Shown one piece after another: positions 1 through 9,185 of a stretch of 64,000 bases of DNA. The notes below the pieces were generated by a model. The model did not search any database. It saw only the letters and a program-made list of their open reading frames with translations, and was not told the origin of the DNA. The stretch spans positions 124,001 to 188,000 of the forward strand of contig CAVOQQ010000003.1 in assembly GCA_963698395.1 (NCBI GenBank), in the 5' to 3' direction. Position 1 is the first letter of the stretch; the number at the start of each line of letters is the position of its first letter. Origin of the DNA: JBBQUN01 sp963698395. GTDB taxonomy: Bacteria; Actinomycetota; Acidimicrobiia; Acidimicrobiales; SZUA-35. Position numbers and translations under genes: made by a program.

Positions 1-216
1 TGTTTGGACACTCGCGTTCGACCACGTGCGGCGCTCGAACACTTGGGTGGACGTCACCGGGGTTCAGTGACGAAATCGATCGTGAGACGCCGCAGTACCG
101 CGTCGGTCGGATCAACGAGACCCAAGCAGATGCCGGGTCACCGTCTGCGGGGGGTGCTGCCGGAAGAACCAGGCACTCACATCCTGCGCTGGCAGGCTAG
201 CAGCGGCGAGAACCGA
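1..216. other. Edge stretch with no supported gene
   Basis: This is the DNA downstream of thrC, up to the left edge. The minus strand has short open frames interrupted by stops, and none resembles a family I recognise. Long open frames on the plus strand here and across thrC-argS are antisense shadows of high-GC coding sequence. The next gene of the operon could begin beyond the edge. Confidence 0.4.
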
Positions 217-1611
217 TCAGCGCTGGGCGAACACGCGGAGCTGATCGCCGATCTCGGTGAGCGAGGGATTGGCCCGCTCGTAGAGCTCGGGTCGTTCGAA
301 CAGCTCCGAGAGGAACGGGGGAAGCGGCGGTCGGACCCCGGTGGCCCGTTCGACCGCATCGGGGAACTTCGCCGGGGCCGCCGTGGCCAGCGTGATCATC
401 GGCACGTCGGCGTCTCGTCGCAGTCGGCGGGCCACCTCGGTGCCGATCGCGGTGTGCGGGTCGACGAGGAGGCCGAGACGTTCGTGGAGGTGGGCGATCT
501 CGCCGAGCGTGCCGTCGTCGTCGAGTCGACCGGCGTCGAATTCGCCACGGATCGCTTCGACCCACTCGACCGGCACTGCGGCCAGGCCTTCGTCGGCGAA
601 ACGTGCGAGGACCTCGGCCACGCGCGCACCGTCTCGGCCAGAGGACTCCCAGAGAAGGCGCTCGAAATTCGACGAGATCTGGATGTCCATGCTCGGGCTC
701 AACGACGGTTCGACTTGGCGCATCGCCAACGATCCGGTCTCGAAGAACCTGGTCAGGACGTCGTTGCGATTGCTGGCGACGATCAACTGGTCGATGTCGA
801 CCCCCATCCGCTTCGCGTACCACCCGGCGAGGATGTTGCCGAAGTTGCCGGTGGGGACGGTGAACGATACCGGCGCGCCGGAATCGCCGACCACCTGGCG
901 GGAAGCCCACACGTAGTAGACGATCTGGGCCATCACCCGAGCCCAGTTGATCGAGTTGACCGCAGCGAGCCCGAAGGCCGACCGCATCTCGGGATCGTTG
1001 AAGGCCGCCTTCACCAGGTTCTGACAGTCGTCGAAGCTGGCCCCCACGACGGCAACGTTGCGCACGTTGTCGGCATCGACCGTGGTCATCTGGCGTCGCT
1101 GGACCTCCGACACTCGCCCTTCGGGATGCAGCACCATGATGTCGACGTTGGCTCGACCACGAAGCGCTTCGATGGCGGCAGATCCCGTGTCGCCCGAGGT
1201 GGCGGCGAGCACCGTCATCCGGTGACCCTGCCGACCCAACTCGAAATCGAGCAGACGTCCGACGAGTTGGAGCGCGACGTCCTTGAACGCAAGCGTCGGG
1301 CCCTGGGTGAGATCGAGGAGATGATGACCCTCGCCGAGGTCGATCACCGGGCAGACCGCCGGGTCACGAAAGCCGGCGTACGAAGCGGCGACCATGGCGA
1401 AGAACTCGTCCTGAGGGATCGTGCCTTCGACGAAGGGCCACATCACCCGCTGCGCCACCTCGACATAACCGGCATCGGCCGGCAGCGCCGGGAGCACGGG
1501 CACCTCGGTAGGGCAGAACAGGCCGCCGTCGGAGGCGAGTCCAGCCAGCAGTGCACCGGGGAAGTCGACGGGTGTCGCCTGGCCCCGGGTCGATTCGTAC
1601 CGGAGCGTCAT
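217..1611 (-). CDS. thrC: Threonine synthase
   Basis: This PLP enzyme converts O-phosphohomoserine to threonine and phosphate in the cytoplasm, the last step of threonine synthesis. The 464 residues fit the long threonine-synthase class. The N-terminal part has the GLFCP-type substrate region, and the PLP lysine lies in the motif TLAFKD near residue 110, followed by the phosphate-binding ATSGDTG motif and the conserved PTGNFGN segment. The ATG overlaps the hom stop by four bases (ATGA), so translation is coupled. It is the last gene of argS-lysA-hom-thrC inside the window; thrB, the usual next gene, is not visible before the edge. Confidence 0.96.
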   Translation of the reverse strand: MTLRYESTRGQATPVDFPGALLAGLASDGGLFCPTEVPVLPALPADAGYVEVAQRVMWPFVEGTIPQDEFFAMVAASYAGFRDPAVCPVIDLGEGHHLLDLTQGPTLAFKDVALQLVGRLLDFELGRQGHRMTVLAATSGDTGSAAIEALRGRANVDIMVLHPEGRVSEVQRRQMTTVDADNVRNVAVVGASFDDCQNLVKAAFNDPEMRSAFGLAAVNSINWARVMAQIVYYVWASRQVVGDSGAPVSFTVPTGNFGNILAGWYAKRMGVDIDQLIVASNRNDVLTRFFETGSLAMRQVEPSLSPSMDIQISSNFERLLWESSGRDGARVAEVLARFADEGLAAVPVEWVEAIRGEFDAGRLDDDGTLGEIAHLHERLGLLVDPHTAIGTEVARRLRRDADVPMITLATAAPAKFPDAVERATGVRPPLPPFLSELFERPELYERANPSLTEIGDQLRVFAQR

Positions 1612-2933
1612 CCGACGACCCGCAACACGCTCTGGATACCGGTGACCGCTTCGAGCCCACGCAGATCGTGGAGGGTGGCCTGCACGTCTTGCTCGAGCGC
1701 CCGGTGGGTGATGAAGACGATTCGGGCCTTCGAACCGACCTCTTCCTGCTCCATGGAGCGGATGGAAACACCGTGGCGGCCGAAGACCCCAGCGACCTGG
1801 GCGAGAACGCCAGGCGAGTCGTCGACCTCGACGTTGAGGTAGTACGCCGTCTCGAGGTCGTCGATCGAGCGGATCTTCATGGCACCGCCGGTGGGTACCA
1901 CCTGGTGCGAGCCACGGTGCCAGTTGATGGCGGCATCGGTGAGGTCACCGAGCACGGCACTCGCGGTCGGCCGTCCGCCGGCCCCGCGTCCGTAGAACAT
2001 CAGCTCGCCAGACGAGTCACCTTCGACGAAGACCGCGTTGAAGCTGTCTCGCACCGAGGCCAACGGATGATTGACCGGAACCATCGACGGATGGACGCGC
2101 ACCCCGATGGCGGGACCGTCGGCGGTCATGGTCTTCTCGGCCACCGCCAACAGCTTGATCTCGTAGCCCAATCGGCGAGCGAAGGCGATGTCGGTCTGGG
2201 TGATCTCGGAAATGCCCTCGTGGTAGACGTCGCCGGCAACGACCTTGGCGCCGAACCCGATCGACGCCATGATGGCGATCTTCGCTCCGGCATCGAAACC
2301 CTCGACGTCGGCCGTGGGGTCACGCTCGGCGTATCCGAGTCGCTGGGCTTCGGCGAGCGCGTCGCCGTAACTGGCGCCGTCTTCGGCCATGCGGGTGAGG
2401 ATGTAGTTGGTGGTGCCGTTGACGATGCCGGTGATCCGTTGCAGGTCTTCCCCGAGGAGCGACTGGCGGAGGGGTCGAACGATCGGAATGGCGCCGGCGA
2501 CGGCGGCCTCGAACAGCAGGTCGACGCCGTTGGCAGCAGCGGCGGCGTAGAGCTCGGCGCCGTGATTGGCGAGCAGTTCCTTGTTGGCCGTGATGACCGG
2601 CTTGCCGGCGGCGAGCGCCGCCAGGATGAGTTCGCGGGCGGGTTCGATCCCACCGATGACTTCGACCACGACGTCGACATCGTCGCCGAGCACGACCGAG
2701 CGAGCGTCGGTGGTGAGCAGTGCCGGATCGACTTCGATGTCTCGATCACGACTGACGCTTCGCACCGCGATCCGCGTGACCTGCAGATCGAGCCCCGTGC
2801 TCATGGCAATGGCGTGGCTCCGCTCCGACAGGAGATCGACGAGCGATCCGCCGACGATGCCGCAGCCGAGGAGTCCGATGCGAACGGGGACGGCAACGCT
2901 GGTGTTCTTGGGCGGGTCAGATGCTTCGGGCAC
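1608..2933 (-). CDS. hom: Homoserine dehydrogenase
   Basis: Reduces aspartate semialdehyde to homoserine with NAD(P)H, the branch point towards threonine and methionine. The N-terminal Rossmann fold shows GLLGCGIVGG near residue 20. The middle contains the conserved ITANKELL, GIVNGTTNYI and ERDPTADVEG blocks of the catalytic domain. About 80 residues at the C-terminus, beginning near YYLNVEVDD, form an ACT regulatory domain, the usual site of threonine feedback. The length of 441 is typical of actinobacterial Hom. The chosen start is a GTG; a later start would be possible because the first 17 residues are not part of the fold. It lies 86 bp after lysA and overlaps thrC. Confidence 0.96.
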   Translation of the reverse strand: MPEASDPPKNTSVAVPVRIGLLGCGIVGGSLVDLLSERSHAIAMSTGLDLQVTRIAVRSVSRDRDIEVDPALLTTDARSVVLGDDVDVVVEVIGGIEPARELILAALAAGKPVITANKELLANHGAELYAAAAANGVDLLFEAAVAGAIPIVRPLRQSLLGEDLQRITGIVNGTTNYILTRMAEDGASYGDALAEAQRLGYAERDPTADVEGFDAGAKIAIMASIGFGAKVVAGDVYHEGISEITQTDIAFARRLGYEIKLLAVAEKTMTADGPAIGVRVHPSMVPVNHPLASVRDSFNAVFVEGDSSGELMFYGRGAGGRPTASAVLGDLTDAAINWHRGSHQVVPTGGAMKIRSIDDLETAYYLNVEVDDSPGVLAQVAGVFGRHGVSIRSMEQEEVGSKARIVFITHRALEQDVQATLHDLRGLEAVTGIQSVLRVVG

Positions 2934-3019
2934 CCTCGAACCCTACTGGCTCCGCCTCGACTGACCGACCGAGTTCGGCGGTACCGAAGCAGGGGCGCAG
3001 CGCCGATGCAGAGGTGGAG

Positions 3020-4297
3020 TCAGCCGAGATCTGCGGCGAGCAGATCGTCGTAGGTCTCGCGTCGAACGACCAGTCGAGCGTCGCCGTCGCGACAGAACAC
3101 GACGGGTGGCCGAAGGATCTTGTTGTAGTTCGAACCCATGGAGTGCCCGTAGGCGCCGGTGACCGGCGTGGCCAGGATGTCGCCCACCGCCACGTCCGAA
3201 GCGATGGCGGCGTCGCGCACGAGGATGTCGCCAGACTCACAGTGCTTCCCGACGACGCGAGCCATCTCGGTCCGCTCACCGAGCACGTTTCGGGGGAGGA
3301 AGGTCTCGTATCCCGAGCCGTAGAGAACCGGCCGCGGGTTGTCGCTCATCCCGCCATCGACGGCGAGGTACGTGCGGATGCCTTCGAGCTTCTTGATCGT
3401 GCCGACGGTGTAGAGCGTGACGGCGGCCGCAGCAGCGATCGAACGGCCGGGCTCGATACCGAGCTCCGCCGTGATGCCGAGGTCGGAAGCCGTCGCCTTC
3501 AGCTTGGCGGCCCATTGCGGGATCGTCGGTGCCTCCTCGCCCTCCACGTAGGCAACGCCGAGACCACCGCCGATGACCAGCTCGGGCAGACCCAACGGAT
3601 TGGCGAACTCGGCCAAGATGCGCAACGCCTGGCCGAACGACGAGACCTCGAACACCTGCGAACCGATGTGGGCGTGGATGCCGACCAGGGTCATGGCGTC
3701 AGATTGCATGGCCCGCTCGACCGCCTGGGCGGCCAGCCCGGTCGACACCGTGAACCCGAACTTGGAGTCGTCGTGCCCGGTGGCGATGAATTCGTGGGTC
3801 TCGGCCTTCACGCCTGGCGTGACCCGCAGGTTGATCGTCGGTGCGTCGAGTCCCTCCGCCACGAGCGTCTCGATTCGCTCGATCTCCTCGAAGCTGTCGA
3901 CCATGATCCGGCCGACGCCGACCTCCATGGCGTAGCGAAGTTCCGCCACGGACTTGTTGTTGCCGTGCAGGTGCGTCGCCGACGCCGGAACGCCGGCCGC
4001 GAGCACGACCGACAGCTCACCACCCGTTGCCACGTCGATCTGCATGCCTTCGTCGTAGGCGAGCCGAGCCATCGCTCGACACAGGAAGGCCTTCGAGGCG
4101 TAGGTCGCGTGATTGCCGAAGGCGTCGACGGCCTCACGGCACCGCGCCCGGAGGTGGTCTTCGTCGTAGACGAACAACGGGGTACCGAACTCGGCTGCCA
4201 GTTCGAGCGTGTCACAACCGCCGATCAGCAACTGGCCGGCCGCGCCGATCGAGGCGTTGTCCGGCAGGAGATGAAAGGGAACCGGATTGCTCGTCAA
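3020..4297 (-). CDS. lysA: Diaminopimelate decarboxylase
   Basis: Decarboxylates meso-diaminopimelate to lysine, the last step of lysine synthesis; a PLP fold-III enzyme. The PLP lysine is in YASKAF near residue 58. HIGSQ, GGGLGVAY, EPGRSI and the CESGD active-site motif contributed across the dimer are all present in order. The length of 425 is normal. The start is a TTG placed immediately after the argS TAG stop, with AGAGGAGA about six bases upstream; no in-frame ATG or GTG gives the conserved N-terminus, so the TTG is preferred. The zero-gap junction implies translational coupling to argS, an arrangement seen in many actinobacteria. Confidence 0.96.
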   Translation of the reverse strand: MTSNPVPFHLLPDNASIGAAGQLLIGGCDTLELAAEFGTPLFVYDEDHLRARCREAVDAFGNHATYASKAFLCRAMARLAYDEGMQIDVATGGELSVVLAAGVPASATHLHGNNKSVAELRYAMEVGVGRIMVDSFEEIERIETLVAEGLDAPTINLRVTPGVKAETHEFIATGHDDSKFGFTVSTGLAAQAVERAMQSDAMTLVGIHAHIGSQVFEVSSFGQALRILAEFANPLGLPELVIGGGLGVAYVEGEEAPTIPQWAAKLKATASDLGITAELGIEPGRSIAAAAAVTLYTVGTIKKLEGIRTYLAVDGGMSDNPRPVLYGSGYETFLPRNVLGERTEMARVVGKHCESGDILVRDAAIASDVAVGDILATPVTGAYGHSMGSNYNKILRPPVVFCRDGDARLVVRRETYDDLLAADLG

Positions 4298-5902
4298 CTA
4301 CATCTCCTCTGGCGCCGAGACGCCGAGGATATCGAGGCCGATGGACAGCCCGATCCTGGCCGCTTCGACCAACCAGAGACGAGCCTGCCGCAGGTCTTCA
4401 TCGGTGTCGTCTCGCAGCACCGGACAGTCGCGATAGAAGCCGTGGAAGTCGGCGGCGAGCTCGCGCACCCACGTGGCGATCTTGTGTGGCGCTCGATCAT
4501 TCGCGGCGACGACGAGGCTCTCCGGCAACGTCGACAGCGTCCGCAACAGGTCGAGCTCCCGCTCATCGGTCAGCAGGCTCAGGTCGACCTGAGCCAATGG
4601 GAGCCGTGTGATCGACCGCTCGGCCGCCATCCGGCCGATGGCATGGATGCGAGCGTGGGCGTACTGCACGTAGAAGACGGGGTTCTCCGACGCCTGCTCC
4701 TTCAGCACATCGATGTCGATGGTCTGGCGCGTGTCGATCGACTGGAGCAGGTAGGCGAACCGAGCGACGTCGGGCCCGACCTCGTCGACCAACTCGGCGA
4801 GCAGGACCATCGTGCCGGCGCGCTTGGAGAGACGGACCTCGGCACCGTGGCGCATGAGTGTCACGTTTTGCCCGATGATCGCCTCGTAGGACTCTGTCGA
4901 GTGCCCGAGCGCTTGCAGGGCCGCCTGCATCCGAGCGACGTAGCCGTGGTGGTCGGCGCCGAGAATGTCGATCAGCAGCTCGCCTCGAGCGAACTTGTTG
5001 CGGTGGTAGGCGATGTCGGGAAGGAAGTAGGTCGGCTCGCCGTCGTCCTTGATCAAGACGCGGTCCTTGTCATCACCGAAGTCGCTGGTACGCAACCAGG
5101 TCGCGCCCTCCTCCTCGAAGACATGGCCTCGTCGACGCAGCTCGGCGAGCGCGGCCTCCATCTCGCCGGCGTCCACCAGCTCACGCTCGCTGGTCCACGA
5201 GTCGAACTCGACGTGCATGGCCCGCAGCGATGCCTCCTGCTGCGCACGGGCATGAGCGAGGCCCCACGTCAGCGGGTCGGCATCGGCGGGCATGGCTGCC
5301 GCCCACTCGATGAGGTACGCACCGCGATACCCGTCGTTTGCCGGCTCGTGCCCGGAGCGTCGGGCAGCGAGCGATTCGGCGAAGAGGGTGGTCTGGACCC
5401 CACGGTCGTTGACGTAGAACTCACGATGCACCACCCACCCGACTCGCTCGAGGATGCGAGCCAGCGAGTCGCCATAGGCCGCCCACCTTCCGTGACCGGC
5501 ATGGAGCGGTCCGGTGGGGTTGGCCGAGACGAACTCGATGTTCACCGAACGACCGGCTCCCTGATCGAGGCGGGCGTAACCGTCGACGCCTCCCACCACG
5601 ACAGCGGTCAGGACGTCATGGAGCCAGGTGGGAGCGAGACGGAAGTTGACGAATCCGGGACCGGCGATCTCGAGTTGCAGCACGTGCCGTGGCGCAGCTT
5701 CGTTCAGTGCGTCGGCGAGACGCCGACCGAGCTCTCGAGGGCTCGTTCCTGCCTGCTTCGAGCACACGAGCGCCGCGTTGGTCGACCAATCGCCGTGCGC
5801 CTTTTGGGCGGGGCGTTCGATCACGACACGTTCGGGCACGGGGTCGATGCCGAGCGTGTGCAGCGCAGCGCCGACCGCTGTCAGCAGTTCGTCTCGAATC
5901 AT
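4298..5902 (-). CDS. argS: Arginyl-tRNA synthetase
   Basis: Charges tRNA-Arg with arginine in the cytoplasm; class I synthetase. The N-terminal additional domain covers about residues 1-90. The HIGH-type motif appears as HAGHGR after ANPTGPL near residue 120, and the KMSKS position reads LSKRAG near residue 370. The C-terminal DALR-like anticodon-binding domain contains YVQYAHARIHA. With the ATG at 5902 the protein has 534 residues and begins MIRDELL, matching family N-termini; an upstream GTG at 5956 would add 18 atypical residues. It is first in the operon with lysA, hom and thrC. An intact tRNA-Arg(CCG) gene lies elsewhere in this window. Confidence 0.95.
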   Translation of the reverse strand: MIRDELLTAVGAALHTLGIDPVPERVVIERPAQKAHGDWSTNAALVCSKQAGTSPRELGRRLADALNEAAPRHVLQLEIAGPGFVNFRLAPTWLHDVLTAVVVGGVDGYARLDQGAGRSVNIEFVSANPTGPLHAGHGRWAAYGDSLARILERVGWVVHREFYVNDRGVQTTLFAESLAARRSGHEPANDGYRGAYLIEWAAAMPADADPLTWGLAHARAQQEASLRAMHVEFDSWTSERELVDAGEMEAALAELRRRGHVFEEEGATWLRTSDFGDDKDRVLIKDDGEPTYFLPDIAYHRNKFARGELLIDILGADHHGYVARMQAALQALGHSTESYEAIIGQNVTLMRHGAEVRLSKRAGTMVLLAELVDEVGPDVARFAYLLQSIDTRQTIDIDVLKEQASENPVFYVQYAHARIHAIGRMAAERSITRLPLAQVDLSLLTDERELDLLRTLSTLPESLVVAANDRAPHKIATWVRELAADFHGFYRDCPVLRDDTDEDLRQARLWLVEAARIGLSIGLDILGVSAPEEM

Positions 5903-6006
5903 TGGCACGCAACGGTATCGGCACGGGCTCTTCGGGAGATTGACCAGTGATGTCACCCAATGAGCTGGGCCGAACGCACCAACAACCCCGTATCAGCCGG
6001 TTGTTG

Positions 6007-6054
6007 CCGGATCCATGCGACCCCGGATCCCTGCGACCCCGGATCCCTGCGACT
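6007..6054. repeat. 16-bp tandem repeat, three copies
   Basis: Three adjacent copies of a 16-bp unit (ccggatccctgcgacc and one- or two-base variants) sit between argS and the stop codon of the following minus-strand gene at 6060. The unit contains the palindrome ggatcc. It resembles a slippage duplication and has no visible coding role. Confidence 0.85.
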
Positions 6055-6059
6055 CCGAA

Positions 6060-6611
6060 TCAGGGCGCGGTCAGACCGGGCAATCCGTCGATGCTGATGG
6101 CGTTGGTGGTTGCGCGGTACTCGATGAGTTCCTCATCGGTTCGGTTGTCGGTCCATTCCGACAGCCGCGTTCGGTCGGACTGGTAGGCCATCAGCGGGAC
6201 CGAGTAACCACACGAATCCGCTACCCGGTCGGCGTGCACGACGACGATGGCTCGGGCACCACGAGAGGGGGCGAACCGGCCGATCAGCTGATCCCACGAT
6301 GCCGAACCTGGCAACACCACCTCGCCGCGCCCCTGCACCCTGACGATGCGCGCCGGCCCCTCGAACGCACACCACATCAGCGTGATCCGGCCGTTCTCCT
6401 CGAGGTGAGCGACGGTTTCGATGCCGCTCCCGGTGAGGTCGAGATAAGCGACCGTCGTGGCATCCACGATCTGCAGCGTTCCCGCCATGCCCTTCGGCGA
6501 CACGTTGACATGTCCGTCGCCGGCCAGCGGCGCCGTACCGACGAAGAACATCGGCTGGCGCTCGATCCAGCCGATCATGGCGTCGGAGAGTTGCTCGTAC
6601 TGTTTCCCCAT
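6060..6611 (-). CDS. PNPOx-like flavin/F420-binding family protein
   Basis: A 183-residue protein of the pyridoxamine 5'-phosphate oxidase-like split-barrel superfamily, whose members bind FMN or F420 and reduce small substrates or protect against quinones. The segment FFVGTAPLAGDGHVNVSPKG near residues 22-42 and the later ITLMWCAFEGPARIVRV strand are typical of the group often annotated as pyridoxamine 5'-phosphate oxidase family. The C-terminal catalytic tail of true PdxH is absent, so vitamin B6 synthesis is unlikely. The gene stands alone, reads in the same direction as argS, and diverges from the SEC-C gene. Substrate and cofactor cannot be read from the sequence. Confidence 0.8.
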   Translation of the reverse strand: MGKQYEQLSDAMIGWIERQPMFFVGTAPLAGDGHVNVSPKGMAGTLQIVDATTVAYLDLTGSGIETVAHLEENGRITLMWCAFEGPARIVRVQGRGEVVLPGSASWDQLIGRFAPSRGARAIVVVHADRVADSCGYSVPLMAYQSDRTRLSEWTDNRTDEELIEYRATTNAISIDGLPGLTAP

Positions 6612-6707
6612 GAGGCCGACGCTACTCCGACCTCGACGGCGCTGTCGGCGCAGGGTGAGCTCGGTGACGCAAGCGATACCGGCGGCCCCCCGGTTACCGT
6701 GCCGAGC

Positions 6708-7151
6708 ATGGCCAGTCCTCGACCGCCGGCGTCGTCCGGCCTGTCTCTGCCGACGTCGTCGGCTCCGTCAGCTTGTCCTTGCGGCACCGGAGCTACGTTG
6801 GCCGATTGTTGCGGCCCGATCCATGCCGATCATGCTCGAGCCACGACCGCCGAGCAGCTGATGCGAGCCCGCTACAGCGCGTTCTCGCTCCGACGCCGCC
6901 GGTTCATCGAGGCCTCGTGGCACCCCTCGACGCGACCCGAACACGTTGACCTCGACGACCGCACCGAGTGGCTCGGACTGACGATCACGAAGGTCGTCGC
7001 CGGCGGGCCGTCAGATCTCCAGGGCGAGGTGGCCTTCACCGCTCGACTATGCGATGGCGACGAGCCGCAACGAGGCGAACAACAGCTGGTAGAACACAGC
7101 CGCTTCCAACGGGTGGACGGTCGATGGTTCTATCTCGACGCCATCACCTGA
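6708..7151 (+). CDS. YchJ-like SEC-C motif protein (UPF0225)
   Basis: A 147-residue protein with an N-terminal metal-binding SEC-C motif, CPCGTG followed by DCCGP (residues about 22-36), and the YchJ-like domain MRARYSAFS...WHPSTRP. The family is widespread and poorly characterised; the SEC-C cysteines are expected to bind zinc. The ATG was chosen because it starts just before the cysteine motif; the frame is open further upstream but with low-complexity composition. The stop codon lies inside a perfect 19-bp duplication (7145-7182). Divergent from the PNPOx-like gene. Confidence 0.85.
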   Translation: MASPRPPASSGLSLPTSSAPSACPCGTGATLADCCGPIHADHARATTAEQLMRARYSAFSLRRRRFIEASWHPSTRPEHVDLDDRTEWLGLTITKVVAGGPSDLQGEVAFTARLCDGDEPQRGEQQLVEHSRFQRVDGRWFYLDAIT

Positions 7152-7182
7152 GCAGCTGACGGGCACCTGAGCAGCTGACGGG
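7145..7182. repeat. 19-bp perfect tandem duplication over a stop codon
   Basis: cacctgagcagctgacggg occurs twice in direct succession. The first copy contains the TGA stop of the SEC-C gene. It may be a recent slippage or short duplication event. Confidence 0.9.
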
Positions 7183-7213
7183 CATGGCCCCGGGCGATCG
7201 GGTACACGAGGCC

Positions 7214-7243
7214 GATCAGGACGAGGCGGATCAGGACGAGGCG
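7214..7243. repeat. 15-bp tandem duplication at the permease 3' end
   Basis: gatcaggacgaggcg is repeated twice back to back. The minus-strand permease stop codon at 7231-7233 lies inside the second copy. Confidence 0.85.
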
Positions 7244-8067
7244 GAATCGAACTTGCGGATCGACAGCGCGGCGAAGACCAGAGTGATCCCGACCGAGTAG
7301 GCGAGTGCATACCAACCGTTGTTGCCGACCTCGTTGCCGTTGTAGAGCGCACGCGCCGCATTGGTGACCACGGTGAAGGGGTTGGCGTTCGCGAAGACCT
7401 CGAGCGGACGGGGCAACGTGGCCGTCGAGACGAACGCCGACGACACGAACGTGACGGGGAACATCCAGATGAAGCCACCGGAGTTCGCCGCCTCGACCGA
7501 CTTCACCGACAGGCCGATCAGGGCCTGCACCCAGCTCAGCGCGTAGCTGAACGAGAGCAGAAGCAGCGTGGCGCCGAGCGCGCCGAACAACGAGCCCTCG
7601 AACCGGAAACCGATGATGAAGGCCACCACGAGCATGATGACGAAGGTGAACACGTTGCGTGCGAGATCGGACAACGTGCGACCGATCAGCACCGACGCCT
7701 GGGTGATCGGCAACGACCGCAGGCGGTCGATCAGGCCCTTGGTCATGTCTTCGGCGAGGCCGATCGAGGTGAAGGCCGAACCGAAGACCACCGTCTGGGC
7801 GAAGATGCCGGGCATCAGATACTGGTAGTAATTGGTGTAGCCCGGCACCGCGATCGAGCCGCCGAACACGTAGGCGAACAGCAGCACGAACATGATGGGT
7901 TGCACGGCGGCGAAAATGAGCAGCTCGATGTTGCGAGGAATGACCCGCAGATGCCGCCCGGCTTCGGTCAGCGCATCTTGCACGGCGGGTCGAATGCCCT
8001 TCGGTTGCTCGAACGACATCGGCGGTTCTGCTGCGTTGCCGATCGGTGGGGACGTCAGGTCGGTCAT
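7231..8067 (-). CDS. ABC-2 type transporter permease (DrrB-like)
   Basis: Integral membrane half of a DrrAB-type exporter, 278 residues. After a cytoplasmic N-terminus it has about six hydrophobic segments (for example LLIFAAVQPIMFVLLFAYVF near residue 45 and VFTFVIMLVVAFIIGF near 135). The conserved ABC-2 loop YLMPGIFAQTV and the EDMTKGLIDRLRSLPI coupling helix are clear. Its ATG overlaps the ATPase stop by four bases, so the two subunits are made together. Homologues export daunorubicin-like drugs, lipids or glycolipids; the substrate here is unknown. No biosynthetic cluster is adjacent, so self-protection against an own product is not indicated. Confidence 0.92.
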   Translation of the reverse strand: MTDLTSPPIGNAAEPPMSFEQPKGIRPAVQDALTEAGRHLRVIPRNIELLIFAAVQPIMFVLLFAYVFGGSIAVPGYTNYYQYLMPGIFAQTVVFGSAFTSIGLAEDMTKGLIDRLRSLPITQASVLIGRTLSDLARNVFTFVIMLVVAFIIGFRFEGSLFGALGATLLLLSFSYALSWVQALIGLSVKSVEAANSGGFIWMFPVTFVSSAFVSTATLPRPLEVFANANPFTVVTNAARALYNGNEVGNNGWYALAYSVGITLVFAALSIRKFDSASS

Positions 8068-9023
8068 GGCGAGGCCTCTGCGGTTTCGGCGGTGTGGCCG
8101 GTGAGCGAAAGGAAGACATCGTCGAGCGTGGGCCGCCGCACCTCGACGTCGACGATCTTGGCGCCGGCCTCGTCGAGGGCCCGAATGGCCGCAGGGATCA
8201 CACCGCCACCGGCCTCGATCGGCGCGGTGATGGTGAGCGGGGCGTCGGGATCGACGATGACATCGCCGGTGGCGAGGGGCGCCAGCGCTGCTCGAGCGAT
8301 CTCGATGTTCGCTCGATTGGCGATCGACACCCGGATGCGATCGCCACCGATCTGGTCTTTCAGCTCGTCGGCAGTGCCTTCGGCAATCTTCTGGCCGTGA
8401 TCGATCACCACGATGGCGTCGGCCAGTTGATCGGCCTCTTCGAGGTACTGCGTGGTGAGCAGCACCGTGGTGCCCTCGGCCCCGAGCTCTTCGATCAGCG
8501 ACCACATGCCGAGCCGCGACCGGGGATCGAGACCCGTGGTGGGTTCGTCGAGGAACAGGACCGAGGGTCGGGCCACCAGGCTCATGGCGATATCGAGGCG
8601 GCGGCGCATGCCACCGGAGTAGGTGTTGGCCACGCGGTCGCCCGCGTCGACGAGGTCGAACCGTTCGAGCAGCTCGGTTGCCCGCGACACCACCGTCGGC
8701 TTTCTCATGTGGAAGTAGCGGGCCATCAGCTCGAGGTTCTCTCGGCCGGTGAGGCGTTCCTCGACGGCGGCGTACTGACCGGTCAGACCGATTCTCGCGC
8801 GAACTCGAGCGGGCTCGGCGACGACATCGATGCCGTCGACGAAGGCTCGACCACCATCGGGCCGCAGGAGCGTGGTGAGGATGCGCACCGAGGTGGTCTT
8901 GCCGGCACCGTTGGGACCGAGCAGCCCGAGCACACTCCCCTCGGGAACCTCGAGATCGAGTCCGTCGAGCGCCCGGTTCTCGCCGTACTGCTTGATGAGG
9001 CCCTCGGCCACGACTGCATGCAT
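8064..9023 (-). CDS. ABC transporter ATP-binding protein (DrrA-like)
   Basis: Nucleotide-binding subunit paired with the permease. Walker A is GPNGAGKTT near residue 40, the signature is YSGGMRRR near 140, and Walker B is VLFLDEPTTGLDP directly after it; the switch histidine region VLLTTQYLEEA follows. The C-terminal DrrA extension of about 90 residues ends in RRPTLDDVFLSLTG, the family hallmark. With ATG at 9023 (MHAVVAEGL) the protein has 319 residues; an upstream start would add 17 residues without family support. First gene of a two-gene operon. Confidence 0.94.
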   Translation of the reverse strand: MHAVVAEGLIKQYGENRALDGLDLEVPEGSVLGLLGPNGAGKTTSVRILTTLLRPDGGRAFVDGIDVVAEPARVRARIGLTGQYAAVEERLTGRENLELMARYFHMRKPTVVSRATELLERFDLVDAGDRVANTYSGGMRRRLDIAMSLVARPSVLFLDEPTTGLDPRSRLGMWSLIEELGAEGTTVLLTTQYLEEADQLADAIVVIDHGQKIAEGTADELKDQIGGDRIRVSIANRANIEIARAALAPLATGDVIVDPDAPLTITAPIEAGGGVIPAAIRALDEAGAKIVDVEVRRPTLDDVFLSLTGHTAETAEASP

Positions 9024-9185
9024 GACACGAACCGTAACCACGACCGCTGACCGGGCCCCACGATTTTCCCCCATCGGTCACTTGGGTCAGACGCTGCGCA
9101 CCGGCCGAGGTGCGCCCCTACTCGCCGATTTCGGAGCCCAGCTGACTGCTTCCGACGCGACGTCACCTCGGTAGAGTCCAGCGTC

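Noticed and set aside
4..1842. Long open frame on the plus strand over thrC
   Set aside because: Antisense shadow of a well-conserved gene in high-GC DNA, with no family motif.
7231..9023. Antibiotic cluster resistance pump
   Set aside because: No biosynthetic genes surround the ABC pair, so the substrate cannot be inferred.
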